A DNA stretch of 64,000 bases from contig JAFZRJ010000029.1 in assembly GCA_017619935.1 (NCBI GenBank), positions 18,625-82,624 on the forward strand. Reading direction: 5' to 3'. The DNA is from Muribaculaceae bacterium (GTDB lineage Bacteria > Bacteroidota > Bacteroidia > Bacteroidales > Muribaculaceae). The notes beneath the pieces are model-generated. The model was not told where the DNA came from, did not search any database, and saw nothing but the letters and a program-made list of their open reading frames with translations. Made by a program: the position numbers and the translations under genes. Positions 8,342 through 17,806 of the stretch are shown here, in pieces (position 1 is the stretch's first letter; each line of letters starts with the position of its first letter).

Positions 8342-9979
8342 ATGAATGATTCGTTTAATTACAACCGTCGACAAACGGTGACGGTCAATGTGGGCGGTGT
8401 GCCCATGGGCAGCGACTATCCCATCAGGGTACAGTCAATGACCAATACCGATACCAACGACATTGAACGGAGCGCCGCTCAGTGCCAGCGCATCGTGGAA
8501 GCAGGCGCCGACTTTGTGAGACTGACGGCACAGGGCGTGCGTGAAGCCGAAGGCATAGGCATGGTGCGGAACTTGCTGCGCAAACAAGGCTGCAACGTGC
8601 CGTTGGTGGCCGACATCCACTTCAACCCCCGCGCCGCCTTCGCGGCTGCAGCGCTCACCGACAAGGTGCGTATCAACCCCGGAAACTTCGTTGACCCTGC
8701 CCGCACCTTCAAGCAACTCACCTACACCGACGAAGAATACCAAGCCGAACTCCAGAAAATACACGACACGTTGCTCCCCTTCATCGCCATCTGTCGCGAG
8801 CACGGGACGGCCGTGCGACTGGGTGTGAACCACGGTTCGCTCAGCGACCGCATCATGAGCCGCTACGGCAACACGCCCGCCGGCATGGTGGAAAGTGTCA
8901 TGGAGTTTCTGCGTGTTTTCGTTGCCGAAGACTTCCATAACGTCGTCATCAGCATGAAAGCCAGCAACGTGGTGGTGATGGTCGAAGCCGTGCGCCGCGT
9001 GGTGGCCGCCATGGATGCCGAGGGGATGCACTTCCCGCTGCATCTGGGAGTGACCGAAGCCGGATTTGGCGAGGATGGCCGCATCAAGAGCGCTGTGGGC
9101 ATCGGCACGCTCATGAGCGAAGGACTTGGCGACACCATTCGCGTTTCGCTCAGTGAAGACCCCGAACTGGAAATTCCCGTCGCCCAGAAACTTGTCGAAT
9201 ATGTCACGGCACGAGCCGGCCACGAACCCATCGAAGGCCATTTTTGCAAAGGCTTTGACCCGTTGTGCCCACCGCACCGCACGACACGCATGGTGGACGG
9301 CAAGCGCACACCGCTTGTAATTGCCAACGAGAGCGACGAGGCGACCACCCTAAAGCCCGACTTCACCCCCGACCAACTTGGTGACCTGTTCGGGCAAGTG
9401 CTTGTCATCACCCCCGACAACAAAAACATCCCCGGGTCATTGCTGGCACAACTGCACTCATTGGCCGACGAGGGCAATGACACGCCTGTCATCGCGCGGG
9501 TCCACTACGACGACACCGACCTCGAATGGCTACAGGTGAAAGCCGGGGCCGACCTCGGTCCGGTAGTCATGAGCGGGCTGGTGGACGGCATCTGGATTGA
9601 CGCACCCGACTATCCTCAACAGGACGACGTACTGCGCATGGCCTTCGGCATCCTGCAAGCGGCACGGCTACGCATGAGCAAAACCGAATTCATCTCATGC
9701 CCATCGTGCGGACGCACCTTGTTTGACCTGCAAACCACCGTACAACGTGTGCAACAGGCCACCGCCCACCTCACCCACCTGAAAATTGGCGTCATGGGAT
9801 GCATTGTCAATGGTCCGGGCGAAATGGCCGACGCCGATTATGGATACGTCGGTGCAGGGCCTGGACGCATCAGCCTCTACAAAAACAAGGAGTGTGTCGA
9901 GAAAAACATCCCCAGCGAGGAGGCCATCGACCACCTCATCGCCATCATCAAGGCTGGTGGCGACTGGCACGAGCCCTAG
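8342..9979 (+). CDS. ispG: (E)-4-hydroxy-3-methylbut-2-enyl-diphosphate synthase
   Basis: Penultimate enzyme of the MEP isoprenoid pathway; reduces MEcPP to HMBPP with a 4Fe-4S cluster. 545 residues, the long Bacteroidota/plant-type form with an extra domain between the N-terminal TIM barrel (residues 1-270) and the Fe-S domain (about 440-545). Cluster cysteines are visible at C453 and C456 (CPSC) and C487 (GCIVNGPGE), with the cluster Glu a few residues later. It lies 2 bases after purE. Transcription probably stops at the strong hairpin at 10045-10090. Confidence 0.98.
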   Translation: MNDSFNYNRRQTVTVNVGGVPMGSDYPIRVQSMTNTDTNDIERSAAQCQRIVEAGADFVRLTAQGVREAEGIGMVRNLLRKQGCNVPLVADIHFNPRAAFAAAALTDKVRINPGNFVDPARTFKQLTYTDEEYQAELQKIHDTLLPFIAICREHGTAVRLGVNHGSLSDRIMSRYGNTPAGMVESVMEFLRVFVAEDFHNVVISMKASNVVVMVEAVRRVVAAMDAEGMHFPLHLGVTEAGFGEDGRIKSAVGIGTLMSEGLGDTIRVSLSEDPELEIPVAQKLVEYVTARAGHEPIEGHFCKGFDPLCPPHRTTRMVDGKRTPLVIANESDEATTLKPDFTPDQLGDLFGQVLVITPDNKNIPGSLLAQLHSLADEGNDTPVIARVHYDDTDLEWLQVKAGADLGPVVMSGLVDGIWIDAPDYPQQDDVLRMAFGILQAARLRMSKTEFISCPSCGRTLFDLQTTVQRVQQATAHLTHLKIGVMGCIVNGPGEMADADYGYVGAGPGRISLYKNKECVEKNIPSEEAIDHLIAIIKAGGDWHEP

Positions 9980-10044
9980 ACATCGCTCCCAACAGGAATC
10001 CGAAGAGTCTGAAAAGTCCGAATCGTCCGAAAAGTCTATTCAAC

Positions 10045-10090
10045 AACAATAGCCGCAATGCGCACGAGCAAGCGCGTTGCGGCTATTGTT
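10045..10090. terminator. Bidirectional hairpin between ispG and the C10 protease
   Basis: Inverted repeat with 19-base arms (10045-10063 and 10072-10090; AACAATAGCCGCAATGCGC against GCGCGTTGCGGCTATTGTT), one G-T mismatch and an 8-base loop. It sits between two convergent genes. A/T-rich ends on both sides fit a terminator used from both directions. Confidence 0.8.
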
Positions 10091-10104
10091 AACTGTCACA
10101 AATA

Positions 10105-13100
10105 TCAATTACTCAAAATGATATTGATCACGGCGTTCACATCGGCCACATCGACAACATTGTCATCGGTGATGTAGGCGCGACGGCCATAATTGTCGGC
10201 TGAGTCAAGTTCGAGGATGATGTTGATGATGATGTTCACATCCGCTACATCCACCACACCGTCCAAATTGACGTCGCCCAGTTTACCCTCAACAGGTTCC
10301 TCGGCAGTCTCTTCAAGCACGATTTCGATATAACCCTCATCGGTCACCTCACCTTGCGCGAAGAAGTAAGCACGGAAAGGAGCCACGATTTGGTCTTCGC
10401 CAGCCTTCACGAAGCGGTTACCTTGTGCGTTGACGGCATAAATGTCGGCCAAAGTGGTTTCCATGAAGGTACCGGCCATCACATAGTTGTCACCCGAGGT
10501 GAACGCAATGGGTTCAGCCTTGAGCAACACATTGCTGGCTGCCATGGTCACGGCCTTGCCAACGAGTTTGCTGTTCACAGCCATCACATAAGGCACGTTG
10601 GCCTCAATATGGTCGGCATAGTCAAACTTGGCAACACCATCATCAACCACATTGAAGTTGAGCACCCAATAGTCCTTGCCAGTGTCTTCACCCGATGCAT
10701 ATTTCACCAGGTCACGGCCTTCGGCCTGCACTGTTTCGGGAGCGAATGGTAGCACAATACTGCTGAAGCCTCCGCCTTGTCCGCCCACACGTCCTGTGGT
10801 GAACGTGCGCTCATAAGTCACATCGGTTACCGTGAAACTCTGCGGTGTATAGTAAGGATAACCATCCTTCAAGGCAATCTTGGTTGTCGAGTTGCCCTTC
10901 ACCACGTTGGCATTCTCCAGTCCAGCGGGCACGGCCTCGTCGGCACCCAAGAAGTAGATGGTGTTGGGGTTGGCGTTCGGAGTGAGCGAAGTGAGGTTCA
11001 AGCCCTCGACACGAACAGCGACCGCATTGGCAGGCACTGTGGCGCTGCCCGAGGCAGCCATGCTTGTGCGCAGGCCATCGGCAGTCCACACCACCATACC
11101 GCGCTCAATCCTATACAGAATTGAGCCACCCGACGGCACCAGATTCTTCAGCGAGTCGTTCTCGTTGCGGCCATAGATGTTAAGCGCGTAGCGAGAGCCG
11201 TATGCGAGGTTGTCAAAGTCAAAATAAAGCGTCTTTGTCTCGCCCGGCTGAATGCTCAGCGAACTTTGTTTGTAAGAAATCATTGTGCCATGGCCTTCTT
11301 CATCCACGATGAACAGCGGAGCGAGCACATACTTGTTGTATTCGCCTGTGCTGTTGTTGGTGATGTCCACCTTGAAGTGTGCATAACTGTCGTAGATGGT
11401 CGTGCCCACGGCGTTGTCGGCGACAATATCCACGGCGAGGTTCATGGGAGCCTCAGCGGCAGCACCGGCAATCGTCACCGAGCCGCTTCCTGGCAAGTTG
11501 TCGCCACTCATCGGACTGTCGAAAAGCGACACGTGAGCGCTCTTAGTGCCGGCATTCTTCGGAGTGAAGTTATACGTCACCACCTTGCTGCTGTGAGCGG
11601 GAATTTCAGTTTCAACCACAGTGGTATATTGACCATATTCGTCAATATTCTCATTGTCGACATACAGATAGATGCGGCCGGCGAAACGGTCATCGCTGTT
11701 GTTCTGTATGGTCACATGGCATTGCTCAGGCACACCCACCTTTTCTCCGCCAGCAAACTCAAAGTTGGTAGCGGTAAGGTCATTCAACGGGTGCTTGACT
11801 GTCGTAGCCGTATTTCCGCTAAACGTGACGGCCAGATAGAAGCGATCGCTTTCCAACATGGGAATCCACTCATCGGTGCCTTGCACCATGCAAACGGGCT
11901 TAATCTTATATGTTCCGCTAGTGATGCCAGCACCAAAGGAATAAGTCTCCGAACTATTTGAGGTGGGCCAACTGTCGGTAATGGACAATGATTGGGAGAA
12001 ATAACTATAGCTGGCAATCAACTGCACCATATTGTCGTTGCTGTCGAAGAGGGCGATACCTCGACGATACTTCGTGCCGTCGTTGATGTGGTCCTCGGCG
12101 GTCACCTTGACCATTTTGCGTTTGGTGAGCTTGAAAGGCTGCGACGAACTGTCACGCTCAAATGACAAAGTGCTCTCGCCATAAACGGTAGAGCCATACA
12201 TGTTAAAGACGGTGAGCACGTGCTTCACTTCCTCGCTTTGGCCAGTGAAACCGGGAGCGATGCCCACGATGGCCGTCTGGTCGATGTTGTAGCCTTCAGC
12301 GCTGCTCGACGCACCGATACCGCCAGCGTAGGGGTTCATGATCGCCAACTGGAAGTAGCCATTGCCCAGGCCTCCCCAGCCCCAGTTGATGTGGTAATAT
12401 TCGCCATACTCATAGCCGTCGCACACAAATGAGTGTCCGCCACCACTACCGGCACGGCCGTTGTAAATCATAGGACGGCCGGCGGCCAGTTCCTCATAGA
12501 CCATGTCGGCCCAAGCCTGCTCATCGTAGTCGCTGCGATAGACCAACTTGGCGTTGTAATCGAAGTACTCATTGAACGCAATGGGAATCTTGGGGTCGGT
12601 CGTACTCGAGAACGAAAGGCCATACTGCATCTCGGTGGCGCATCCGGCGTAGACCATCAGCCATGCCACGGCATCGGTATAGACCTGACTTTCTGCTCCT
12701 GTGTAGGTGTCGAGCATGTGTTGCCAGTCAAAATTGATGGGAGGCAACGAGTCGGTGTAAAATGTGCGGTAATCGTCCACTTTCTCCGAGTAAAAAGTCA
12801 CCAAGTACGACGGAATGGTCTTGGTGGGGCGAGCGGGCCAGTTGTGATACTTCATGATTTGCGCCATCGCGGTCGCCACACAGCCCGTGTAGGCAAACTC
12901 GCCGATGGTGTCGCCGTTCTCCACGCTCATAAATTCAGGGCACTGGTTCCAGTAGGGCCGTGCCTGGTCCCACTTGGCGGTCACCATGGGAGCCACCGAG
13001 TTGCGGGTGGGGACAGCGGCGCGACGGGGAGCCGACAAGCATTGCGCCACTTGGGAGTCGCTCATCGTTTCCAACGCCTTAATTTGCTGGGCGTAGCCTT

Positions 13101-13425
13101 CCAGCCACGATTTCATGTTGGCGGGAATCTTGGTCTCATCGAAGTGGCCCGTGTCGCTGTAACCCAGGATGGGAGTGGTGCGGTCGTCACCCGACACAAT
13201 CACGAAGCCCTCGTTGTTTCCGATGTTGAACACATAATAATAGGCCGTCGTGGCCGAGGGGGCGCGCTTGGCCTTCGAGGCCATGCTGACGGCTGCCGTC
13301 ACATTGCGACCCTTGGCAAACTGGGCGGCTTCGGCCTGCGCCTGTTCGGGGGTCACTACACCGGCCCACGACATCAATGGCAACACGCACAGTGACACCA
13401 GGGCCAAAAAGTTTCTCATTCTCAT
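10105..13425 (-). CDS. Secreted C10 (streptopain-type) cysteine protease with dockerin-like C-terminus
   Basis: 1106 residues. A signal peptide (FLALVSLCVLPLMSWA) is followed by a Spi-like propeptide (about 25-140) and a papain-fold C10 domain. The catalytic Cys is C182 in YTGCVATAMAQIMKYHNWP and the catalytic His is H331 in GGHSFVCDGYEYG, followed by HINWGWGG with the supporting Trp/Asn. Residues about 400-1000 are beta-sandwich-like modules (CARDB-type, e.g. NLAVDIVADNAVGT). The tail holds two dockerin-like repeats, GDVNLDGVVDVADVN and a weaker second copy DDNVVDVADVNAVINIIL. It probably acts at the cell surface or outside the cell on proteins or peptides. MRMRN could start at either Met (13425 or 13419). 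Confidence 0.93.
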   Translation of the reverse strand: MRMRNFLALVSLCVLPLMSWAGVVTPEQAQAEAAQFAKGRNVTAAVSMASKAKRAPSATTAYYYVFNIGNNEGFVIVSGDDRTTPILGYSDTGHFDETKIPANMKSWLEGYAQQIKALETMSDSQVAQCLSAPRRAAVPTRNSVAPMVTAKWDQARPYWNQCPEFMSVENGDTIGEFAYTGCVATAMAQIMKYHNWPARPTKTIPSYLVTFYSEKVDDYRTFYTDSLPPINFDWQHMLDTYTGAESQVYTDAVAWLMVYAGCATEMQYGLSFSSTTDPKIPIAFNEYFDYNAKLVYRSDYDEQAWADMVYEELAAGRPMIYNGRAGSGGGHSFVCDGYEYGEYYHINWGWGGLGNGYFQLAIMNPYAGGIGASSSAEGYNIDQTAIVGIAPGFTGQSEEVKHVLTVFNMYGSTVYGESTLSFERDSSSQPFKLTKRKMVKVTAEDHINDGTKYRRGIALFDSNDNMVQLIASYSYFSQSLSITDSWPTSNSSETYSFGAGITSGTYKIKPVCMVQGTDEWIPMLESDRFYLAVTFSGNTATTVKHPLNDLTATNFEFAGGEKVGVPEQCHVTIQNNSDDRFAGRIYLYVDNENIDEYGQYTTVVETEIPAHSSKVVTYNFTPKNAGTKSAHVSLFDSPMSGDNLPGSGSVTIAGAAAEAPMNLAVDIVADNAVGTTIYDSYAHFKVDITNNSTGEYNKYVLAPLFIVDEEGHGTMISYKQSSLSIQPGETKTLYFDFDNLAYGSRYALNIYGRNENDSLKNLVPSGGSILYRIERGMVVWTADGLRTSMAASGSATVPANAVAVRVEGLNLTSLTPNANPNTIYFLGADEAVPAGLENANVVKGNSTTKIALKDGYPYYTPQSFTVTDVTYERTFTTGRVGGQGGGFSSIVLPFAPETVQAEGRDLVKYASGEDTGKDYWVLNFNVVDDGVAKFDYADHIEANVPYVMAVNSKLVGKAVTMAASNVLLKAEPIAFTSGDNYVMAGTFMETTLADIYAVNAQGNRFVKAGEDQIVAPFRAYFFAQGEVTDEGYIEIVLEETAEEPVEGKLGDVNLDGVVDVADVNIIINIILELDSADNYGRRAYITDDNVVDVADVNAVINIILSN

Positions 13426-13506
13426 TGTTTATAAATTGATTAATAAAGTAAATTTTCCTCTACCGAAAAAAAACCTAAAGGTTTAAGAAACAGTATTTCA
13501 AGGCTG

Positions 13507-13536
13507 CAAATATAGTGATTATTTTTGGATTGGCAA
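13507..13536 (-). promoter_or_regulatory. Promoter of the C10 protease gene
   Basis: On the minus strand: TTG (13534-13536), 19-base spacer, TATATTTG (13507-13514). The leader would be about 75 bases long. Confidence 0.65.
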
Positions 13537-13611
13537 CGTTAAGTGGCAAAAAGTCAACCAAATCAGCCATTTATTCTGCCAAAATGAACAACGGCGAAAA
13601 TCGGCACGGCG

Positions 13612-14790
13612 CTAGCGCAAGCGATGACGCATATAGTGGCCACGGCCCGCCAGCAGATAGCCCGCCACGCCCATCACATTGACCGCCACGCCTATCCAGA
13701 ATGCGCTGGCATAGCCCAGATGCTCGGCCACCACACCGCCAATGACCACTCCCACACCGATGCCCACGTCCCATGCCACGAGCAGCGTGCTGTTGGCGGT
13801 GCCACGTTGCGCGTGGGTCGCCAGGTTGATGAACATATTCTGATAAGCGGGCCACAGGTGTCCGTTGCCCAGACCGATGAGCACCGCGGCGCCGTAGTAG
13901 CCCCAAGCGTTGGGCACCGCTACAAAACTGGTATAGCCCACTACCGAGATGAGCATACCCATCGTGGCGTTTTGGGTGATGCGCCCCTTGCGCAGCGACG
14001 CCGCGCCCTGCAACCGCGACAGCATGAGCCCCACCGCCAGAATGAGGAAGAATGTGCCCGTGGAACTGGTCACCCCCATCACCTCCTTGCTGTAGATGGC
14101 GAGGTAGGTGCTGAGCACACCGTAAGAGAAGCCGAAAGCCACCATCGTGAGGAACAGTCGCCACCCGATGGTGAGGAAAAAGCGGTCGAGCGAGAGCGCT
14201 TGCGCCGGCTTGTTCAGTTCGCGGGGCTTGAGGCGTATCGACGCGTCCACGGCCATCCCCACGCCGGCTATGATGAGCGCCAGCCAAAACAGGAACTCAA
14301 AACTCCCCACATAATTATAGATGTAAATCGAAACGGTAGGCCCCGTGGCCATGGCGAGGTTGTTGCTCAGCCCGTAGTAGCCGATGCCCTCGCTGCGACG
14401 GCTGCTGGGCAACACGTCGATGGCGACCGTGCTGTTCGACACGGTGAGGGCGCCGAAAGGCGCGCCGTGCAGGGTGCGTACAATGGCGAACAGCAGCAGG
14501 CTGCCCACCACCAGATAGCCGGCGAAGAAGATGAAAAACAGGAAATAGCACACCAGCAGCACCTGCTTGCGCGGAAAACTGTCCACGAGGTAGCCGCTGA
14601 ACGGGCGCGCCAGCAGCGCAGCCAGCGTGTAGCCACTCAGCACCGCCCCTATCACGTCCTTGGTGGCGTGAAACGTCTCCTTGAGGTACAGGGGCAGCAG
14701 GGGCATGAGCAGGTAGAACGCGAAGAAAAGCAGGAAGTTCCCGGCGCTCACCTTCACGAAGTTGCTATTCCACAATCGTTCGCTCTGCAT
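13612..14790 (-). CDS. MFS transporter
   Basis: 392 residues, 12 predicted membrane segments, major facilitator superfamily. The loop 2-3 motif appears as GYTLAALLARPFSGYLVDSF with following RK (about residues 53-75). Helix 5 contains a Gly/Asn-rich stretch (GYYGLSNNLAMATGP) as in drug/sugar exporters. It is the third gene of ychF-miaB-MFS, 29 bases after miaB. Substrate unknown; YfcJ/arabinose-efflux-like exporters are the nearest guess. Confidence 0.92.
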   Translation of the reverse strand: MQSERLWNSNFVKVSAGNFLLFFAFYLLMPLLPLYLKETFHATKDVIGAVLSGYTLAALLARPFSGYLVDSFPRKQVLLVCYFLFFIFFAGYLVVGSLLLFAIVRTLHGAPFGALTVSNSTVAIDVLPSSRRSEGIGYYGLSNNLAMATGPTVSIYIYNYVGSFEFLFWLALIIAGVGMAVDASIRLKPRELNKPAQALSLDRFFLTIGWRLFLTMVAFGFSYGVLSTYLAIYSKEVMGVTSSTGTFFLILAVGLMLSRLQGAASLRKGRITQNATMGMLISVVGYTSFVAVPNAWGYYGAAVLIGLGNGHLWPAYQNMFINLATHAQRGTANSTLLVAWDVGIGVGVVIGGVVAEHLGYASAFWIGVAVNVMGVAGYLLAGRGHYMRHRLR

Positions 14791-14819
14791 GGCTGTTCAC
14801 GTAGCATAATGGGGCGGAT

Positions 14820-16190
14820 TCAAGGCACCCGCACGCCTTTCAGCGTGGCGCTGGTCACGCTCTCCACGCGACACATCACGCGGTCGCCCACCTGCGTGTC
14901 GCCGGCGGGGAACACAATCACCTTGTTCTGCGGGGTGCGACCGAACATATCGTCGCGCGACCGCTTGCTGTAGCCCTCCACCAGCACCTCGAAGGTCTTG
15001 CCCACGTCACGGCGGTTGCTCGCGAGCGACAGTTCGTTCTGCAAGGCAATCATGCGGTTCAGGCGGTCGATTTTCACCTCCTCGGGCACATTGTCGGGCA
15101 AGTGCTTGCTGGCAAACGTGCCGGGGCGCTCGCTGTACTTGAACATGAACGACGAGTCGAAGCCCACCTCACGCATCAGGCTCAGCGTGAGTTGGAAATC
15201 CTCTTCGGTCTCATCGTGGAAACCGGTGAACACGTCGGTCGAGATGCCGCAGTCGGGCATCGCCTGGCGTATCTTCGCTATGCGGTCGAGGTACCACTCG
15301 CGGGTGTACTTGCGATTCATGAGTTTGAGCACCTTGTCGCTGCCGCTCTGCACCGGCAGATGGATGTGGTTGCAGATGTTGTCGTGGGCCGCCATCGTGG
15401 CGATAATCTCATCGCTCAGGTCCTCGGGGTTGCTGGTGGTGAACCGCACGCGCATCTCGGGCGCGGCCTCGGCGACCATCGCCAGCAGCGCCGCCAGATC
15501 GACGGCAGCGCCTTCGGCGGGCTTGTAGAGGTACGAATTCACGTTCTGCCCCAGCAGGGTCACCTCCTTGAAGCCTCGGGCCTGCAGGTCGCGCAACTCG
15601 TTGAGGATGCTCTGCGGCTCACGGCTGCGCTCACGTCCGCGCGTGTAGGGCACGATGCAGTAGGTGCAGAAGTTGTTGCAGCCACGCATGATGGAGATAA
15701 AGCCGCTCACACGGTTACCCCCCAACCGCTGCGGGATGATGTCGCGGTAGGTCTCGGTAGTCGACAGTTGGGTGTTGATGGCTTTCTCGCCTTGCTCGGC
15801 GGCACCGAATAGGCTGGGCAACTCCAGATAGGAGTCGGGACCCGCCACGATGTCCACCTCGTGCTCGCTGATGAGCGCGTCCTTCACACGCTCGGCCATG
15901 CACCCTATCACACCCACCAGCAGACGGCGCTGGCGGCGACGGCGCAAGGCGTTGAGTTGGGCGAGGCGCGTGAAAATTTTCTGCTCGGCGTTGTCACGCA
16001 CGCTGCAGGTGTTGATCAGGATGGCATCGGCATCGTCGAGCGTGTCGGTGGTGCCGTAGCCCGCCATCTGCATCACGCTCGCCACCACCTCGCTGTCGGC
16101 CACGTTCATCTGGCAGCCGTAAGTCTCGATATAGAGTCGTTTGGCGAACTCGCCCGTGGGGGCGTCGTAGGTGAGTTTGAGTCCTTCCAT
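14820..16190 (-). CDS. miaB: tRNA-2-methylthio-N6-dimethylallyladenosine synthase
   Basis: Radical SAM methylthiotransferase that modifies i6A37 of tRNAs reading UNN codons. 456 residues: N-terminal MTTase domain with ETYGCQMN (first cluster Cys) at about 18-25, further Cys at about 61 and 95, radical SAM motif RGCNNFCTYCIVPYTRG at about 169-185 (CxxxCxxC), and a C-terminal TRAM domain from about 390. It begins 3 bases after ychF, so it is in the same transcript. Confidence 0.97.
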   Translation of the reverse strand: MEGLKLTYDAPTGEFAKRLYIETYGCQMNVADSEVVASVMQMAGYGTTDTLDDADAILINTCSVRDNAEQKIFTRLAQLNALRRRRQRRLLVGVIGCMAERVKDALISEHEVDIVAGPDSYLELPSLFGAAEQGEKAINTQLSTTETYRDIIPQRLGGNRVSGFISIMRGCNNFCTYCIVPYTRGRERSREPQSILNELRDLQARGFKEVTLLGQNVNSYLYKPAEGAAVDLAALLAMVAEAAPEMRVRFTTSNPEDLSDEIIATMAAHDNICNHIHLPVQSGSDKVLKLMNRKYTREWYLDRIAKIRQAMPDCGISTDVFTGFHDETEEDFQLTLSLMREVGFDSSFMFKYSERPGTFASKHLPDNVPEEVKIDRLNRMIALQNELSLASNRRDVGKTFEVLVEGYSKRSRDDMFGRTPQNKVIVFPAGDTQVGDRVMCRVESVTSATLKGVRVP

Positions 16191-16193
16191 AGC

Positions 16194-17294
16194 CTACACG
16201 TTGAAGCGGAAGACCACAATATCACCGTCCTGGAACACATAGTCCTTGCCCTCGATGTGCATCTTGCCGGCCTCCTTCACCGCGGCCTCGCTGCCGTAGT
16301 GGATATAGTCGTCATACTTGATGATTTCGGCACGGATGAAGCCGCGCTCAAAGTCGGTGTGAATCACGCCGGCACATTGCGGTGCCTTGCTGCCTTTCCT
16401 GAAGGTCCATGCACGCACCTCCTTGGGTCCGGCGGTGAGGAACGTCTCCAGATTGAGCAGGGCGTAGGCGGCCTTGATGATGCGGTTCACGCCGCTCTCC
16501 TTCAGCCCGATTTCCTCCAGGAACATCTGTCGCTCCTCGAAGGTCTCCAGTTCGGCTATCTCGCTCTCGGTCTGCGCGGCCACCACGAGCAGTTGGGCGT
16601 TCTCATCCTTGATGGCTTCGCGCACGGCATCGACATAGGCATTGCCGGCGGCTGCCGAGGCGTCGTCGACGTTGCACACGTAGAGCACCGGCTTGTTGGT
16701 CAGCAAGAACAGGTCGTGCGCCACGCGCTCCTCGTCCTTGTTCTCCAGTTCCACGCTGCGGGCGTTCTGCCCCTGCTCCAGCGCGGCTTTGTAGCGCGCC
16801 AGCACCTCGTGTTGCACCTTCGCGTCGCGGTCGCCGGCGTCGGCCTGCTTCTTCACGCGCGTGATGCGGCCCTTGATGGTCTCCAGGTCACGCAACTGCA
16901 ACTCCAGGTCGATGACCTCCTTGTCGCGCACGGGGTCGACCGAGCCATCGACGTGGGTCACGTTCTCATCGTCGAAGCAGCGCAGCACGTGGATGATGGC
17001 GTCGGTCTCGCGTATGTTCGCCAGGAACTTGTTGCCCAGTCCCTCGCCGCGCGACGCGCCCTTGACCAGTCCGGCAATGTCCACTATCTCGACCGTGGTG
17101 GGAACGATGCGTTCGGGATGAACCAGTTCCGCCAACTTGTTCAGACGCTCATCGGGCACCGTAATCACGCCCACGTTAGGCTCAATGGTGCAAAACGGAA
17201 AATTCGCCGACTGCGCCTTCGCGTTCGACAAACAATTAAACAACGTTGATTTTCCCACATTGGGAAGTCCCACAATACCACATTTCAGTGCCAT
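16194..17294 (-). CDS. ychF: Redox-regulated ATPase/GTPase YchF (OLA1 family)
   Basis: 366 residues, normal length. The G1 motif [12 protein letters not shown] is at residues 8-19; the [10 protein letters not shown] switch region is about 30-39; the G3 [10 protein letters not shown] is about 69-78. A TGS-type domain forms the C-terminus (about 280-366). The protein binds ribosomes/nucleic acid and hydrolyses ATP in preference to GTP in characterised members. It is the first gene of ychF-miaB-MFS and is preceded by the promoter/hairpin module at 17323-17377. Confidence 0.98.
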   Translation of the reverse strand: MALKCGIVGLPNVGKSTLFNCLSNAKAQSANFPFCTIEPNVGVITVPDERLNKLAELVHPERIVPTTVEIVDIAGLVKGASRGEGLGNKFLANIRETDAIIHVLRCFDDENVTHVDGSVDPVRDKEVIDLELQLRDLETIKGRITRVKKQADAGDRDAKVQHEVLARYKAALEQGQNARSVELENKDEERVAHDLFLLTNKPVLYVCNVDDASAAAGNAYVDAVREAIKDENAQLLVVAAQTESEIAELETFEERQMFLEEIGLKESGVNRIIKAAYALLNLETFLTAGPKEVRAWTFRKGSKAPQCAGVIHTDFERGFIRAEIIKYDDYIHYGSEAAVKEAGKMHIEGKDYVFQDGDIVVFRFNV

Positions 17295-17322
17295 ATCTCA
17301 GTTCTTTTTCATTTTGAAAAGG

Positions 17323-17377
17323 CAAAATTAGTGCAAGTTGAGAGCAATACAAAGAGAAATACAAAGTTTTTCTCTTT
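17323..17377 (-). promoter_or_regulatory. ychF promoter with upstream hairpin (module copy 1)
   Basis: Minus strand: TTTG (17350-17353), exactly 19 bases, TAATTTTG (17323-17330). Abutting the -33 box is a perfect 9-bp inverted repeat (17351-17359 AAAGAGAAA and 17369-17377 TTTCTCTTT). The spacer core TTGCTCTCAACTT recurs in the copies before the methylase gene and murF. Confidence 0.8.
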
Positions 17378-17806
17378 TATTGCCGAAACGACACCTAATT
17401 TCGAGGTTTTAACCTCAACATTAGTGTAAACCTGACGTAAAAACAAATTTATTTGATTTTTGCGACAGGTTCGGGGAGATGATGCAGCAGTGCCGTTGCT
17501 CACTGCCAGAACTTGTTCGCACGAGTTGAATTGACACGATAGCCCACCGATATTATCACATTCTAATTTCAAAACTGGACTTATAGTCTTTTCGACAGCA
17601 GTTCGTCGGAATTAATATTATGAAGTTTTTACCCTCCAAAGGGAATCCATTTTGATCAGATATTGTTTTTGATTGGCAGATTTCAATTTAGCAGTTTTCC
17701 TATTTGGCAATTGATTGCCAAATTCACAGCATCCAATAACATTTTTGCCCCAAAGGTTAGCTGAAAGAAATTTTGCCACTACCTACTTGGCTATAACCCT
17801 CAATAT
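17378..17806. other. AT-rich intergenic stretch between ychF promoter and R-M cassette
   Basis: About 430 bases with no convincing gene on either strand. It contains a short stem-loop at 17487-17506 (GCAGTG, 8-base loop, CACTGC) and A/T-rich sequence of the same composition as the adjoining restriction-modification genes. It may be part of the acquired segment. Confidence 0.5.

Noticed and set aside
9989-10040. Short AGTCCGAA-type degenerate repeat after ispG
   Set aside because: Too short and irregular to call a repeat family; next to the terminator.
13624-14973. Long open frame opposite the MFS and miaB genes
   Set aside because: Low-complexity His/Gln/Arg-rich translation with no domain; a by-product of GC-rich codon use on the opposite strand.
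15861-17249. Long open frame opposite ychF and miaB
   Set aside because: Crosses two certain genes and has shadow composition.
17309-17572. Small gene upstream of ychF on the minus strand
   Set aside because: It overlaps the ychF promoter module and has no recognisable domain or start signal.
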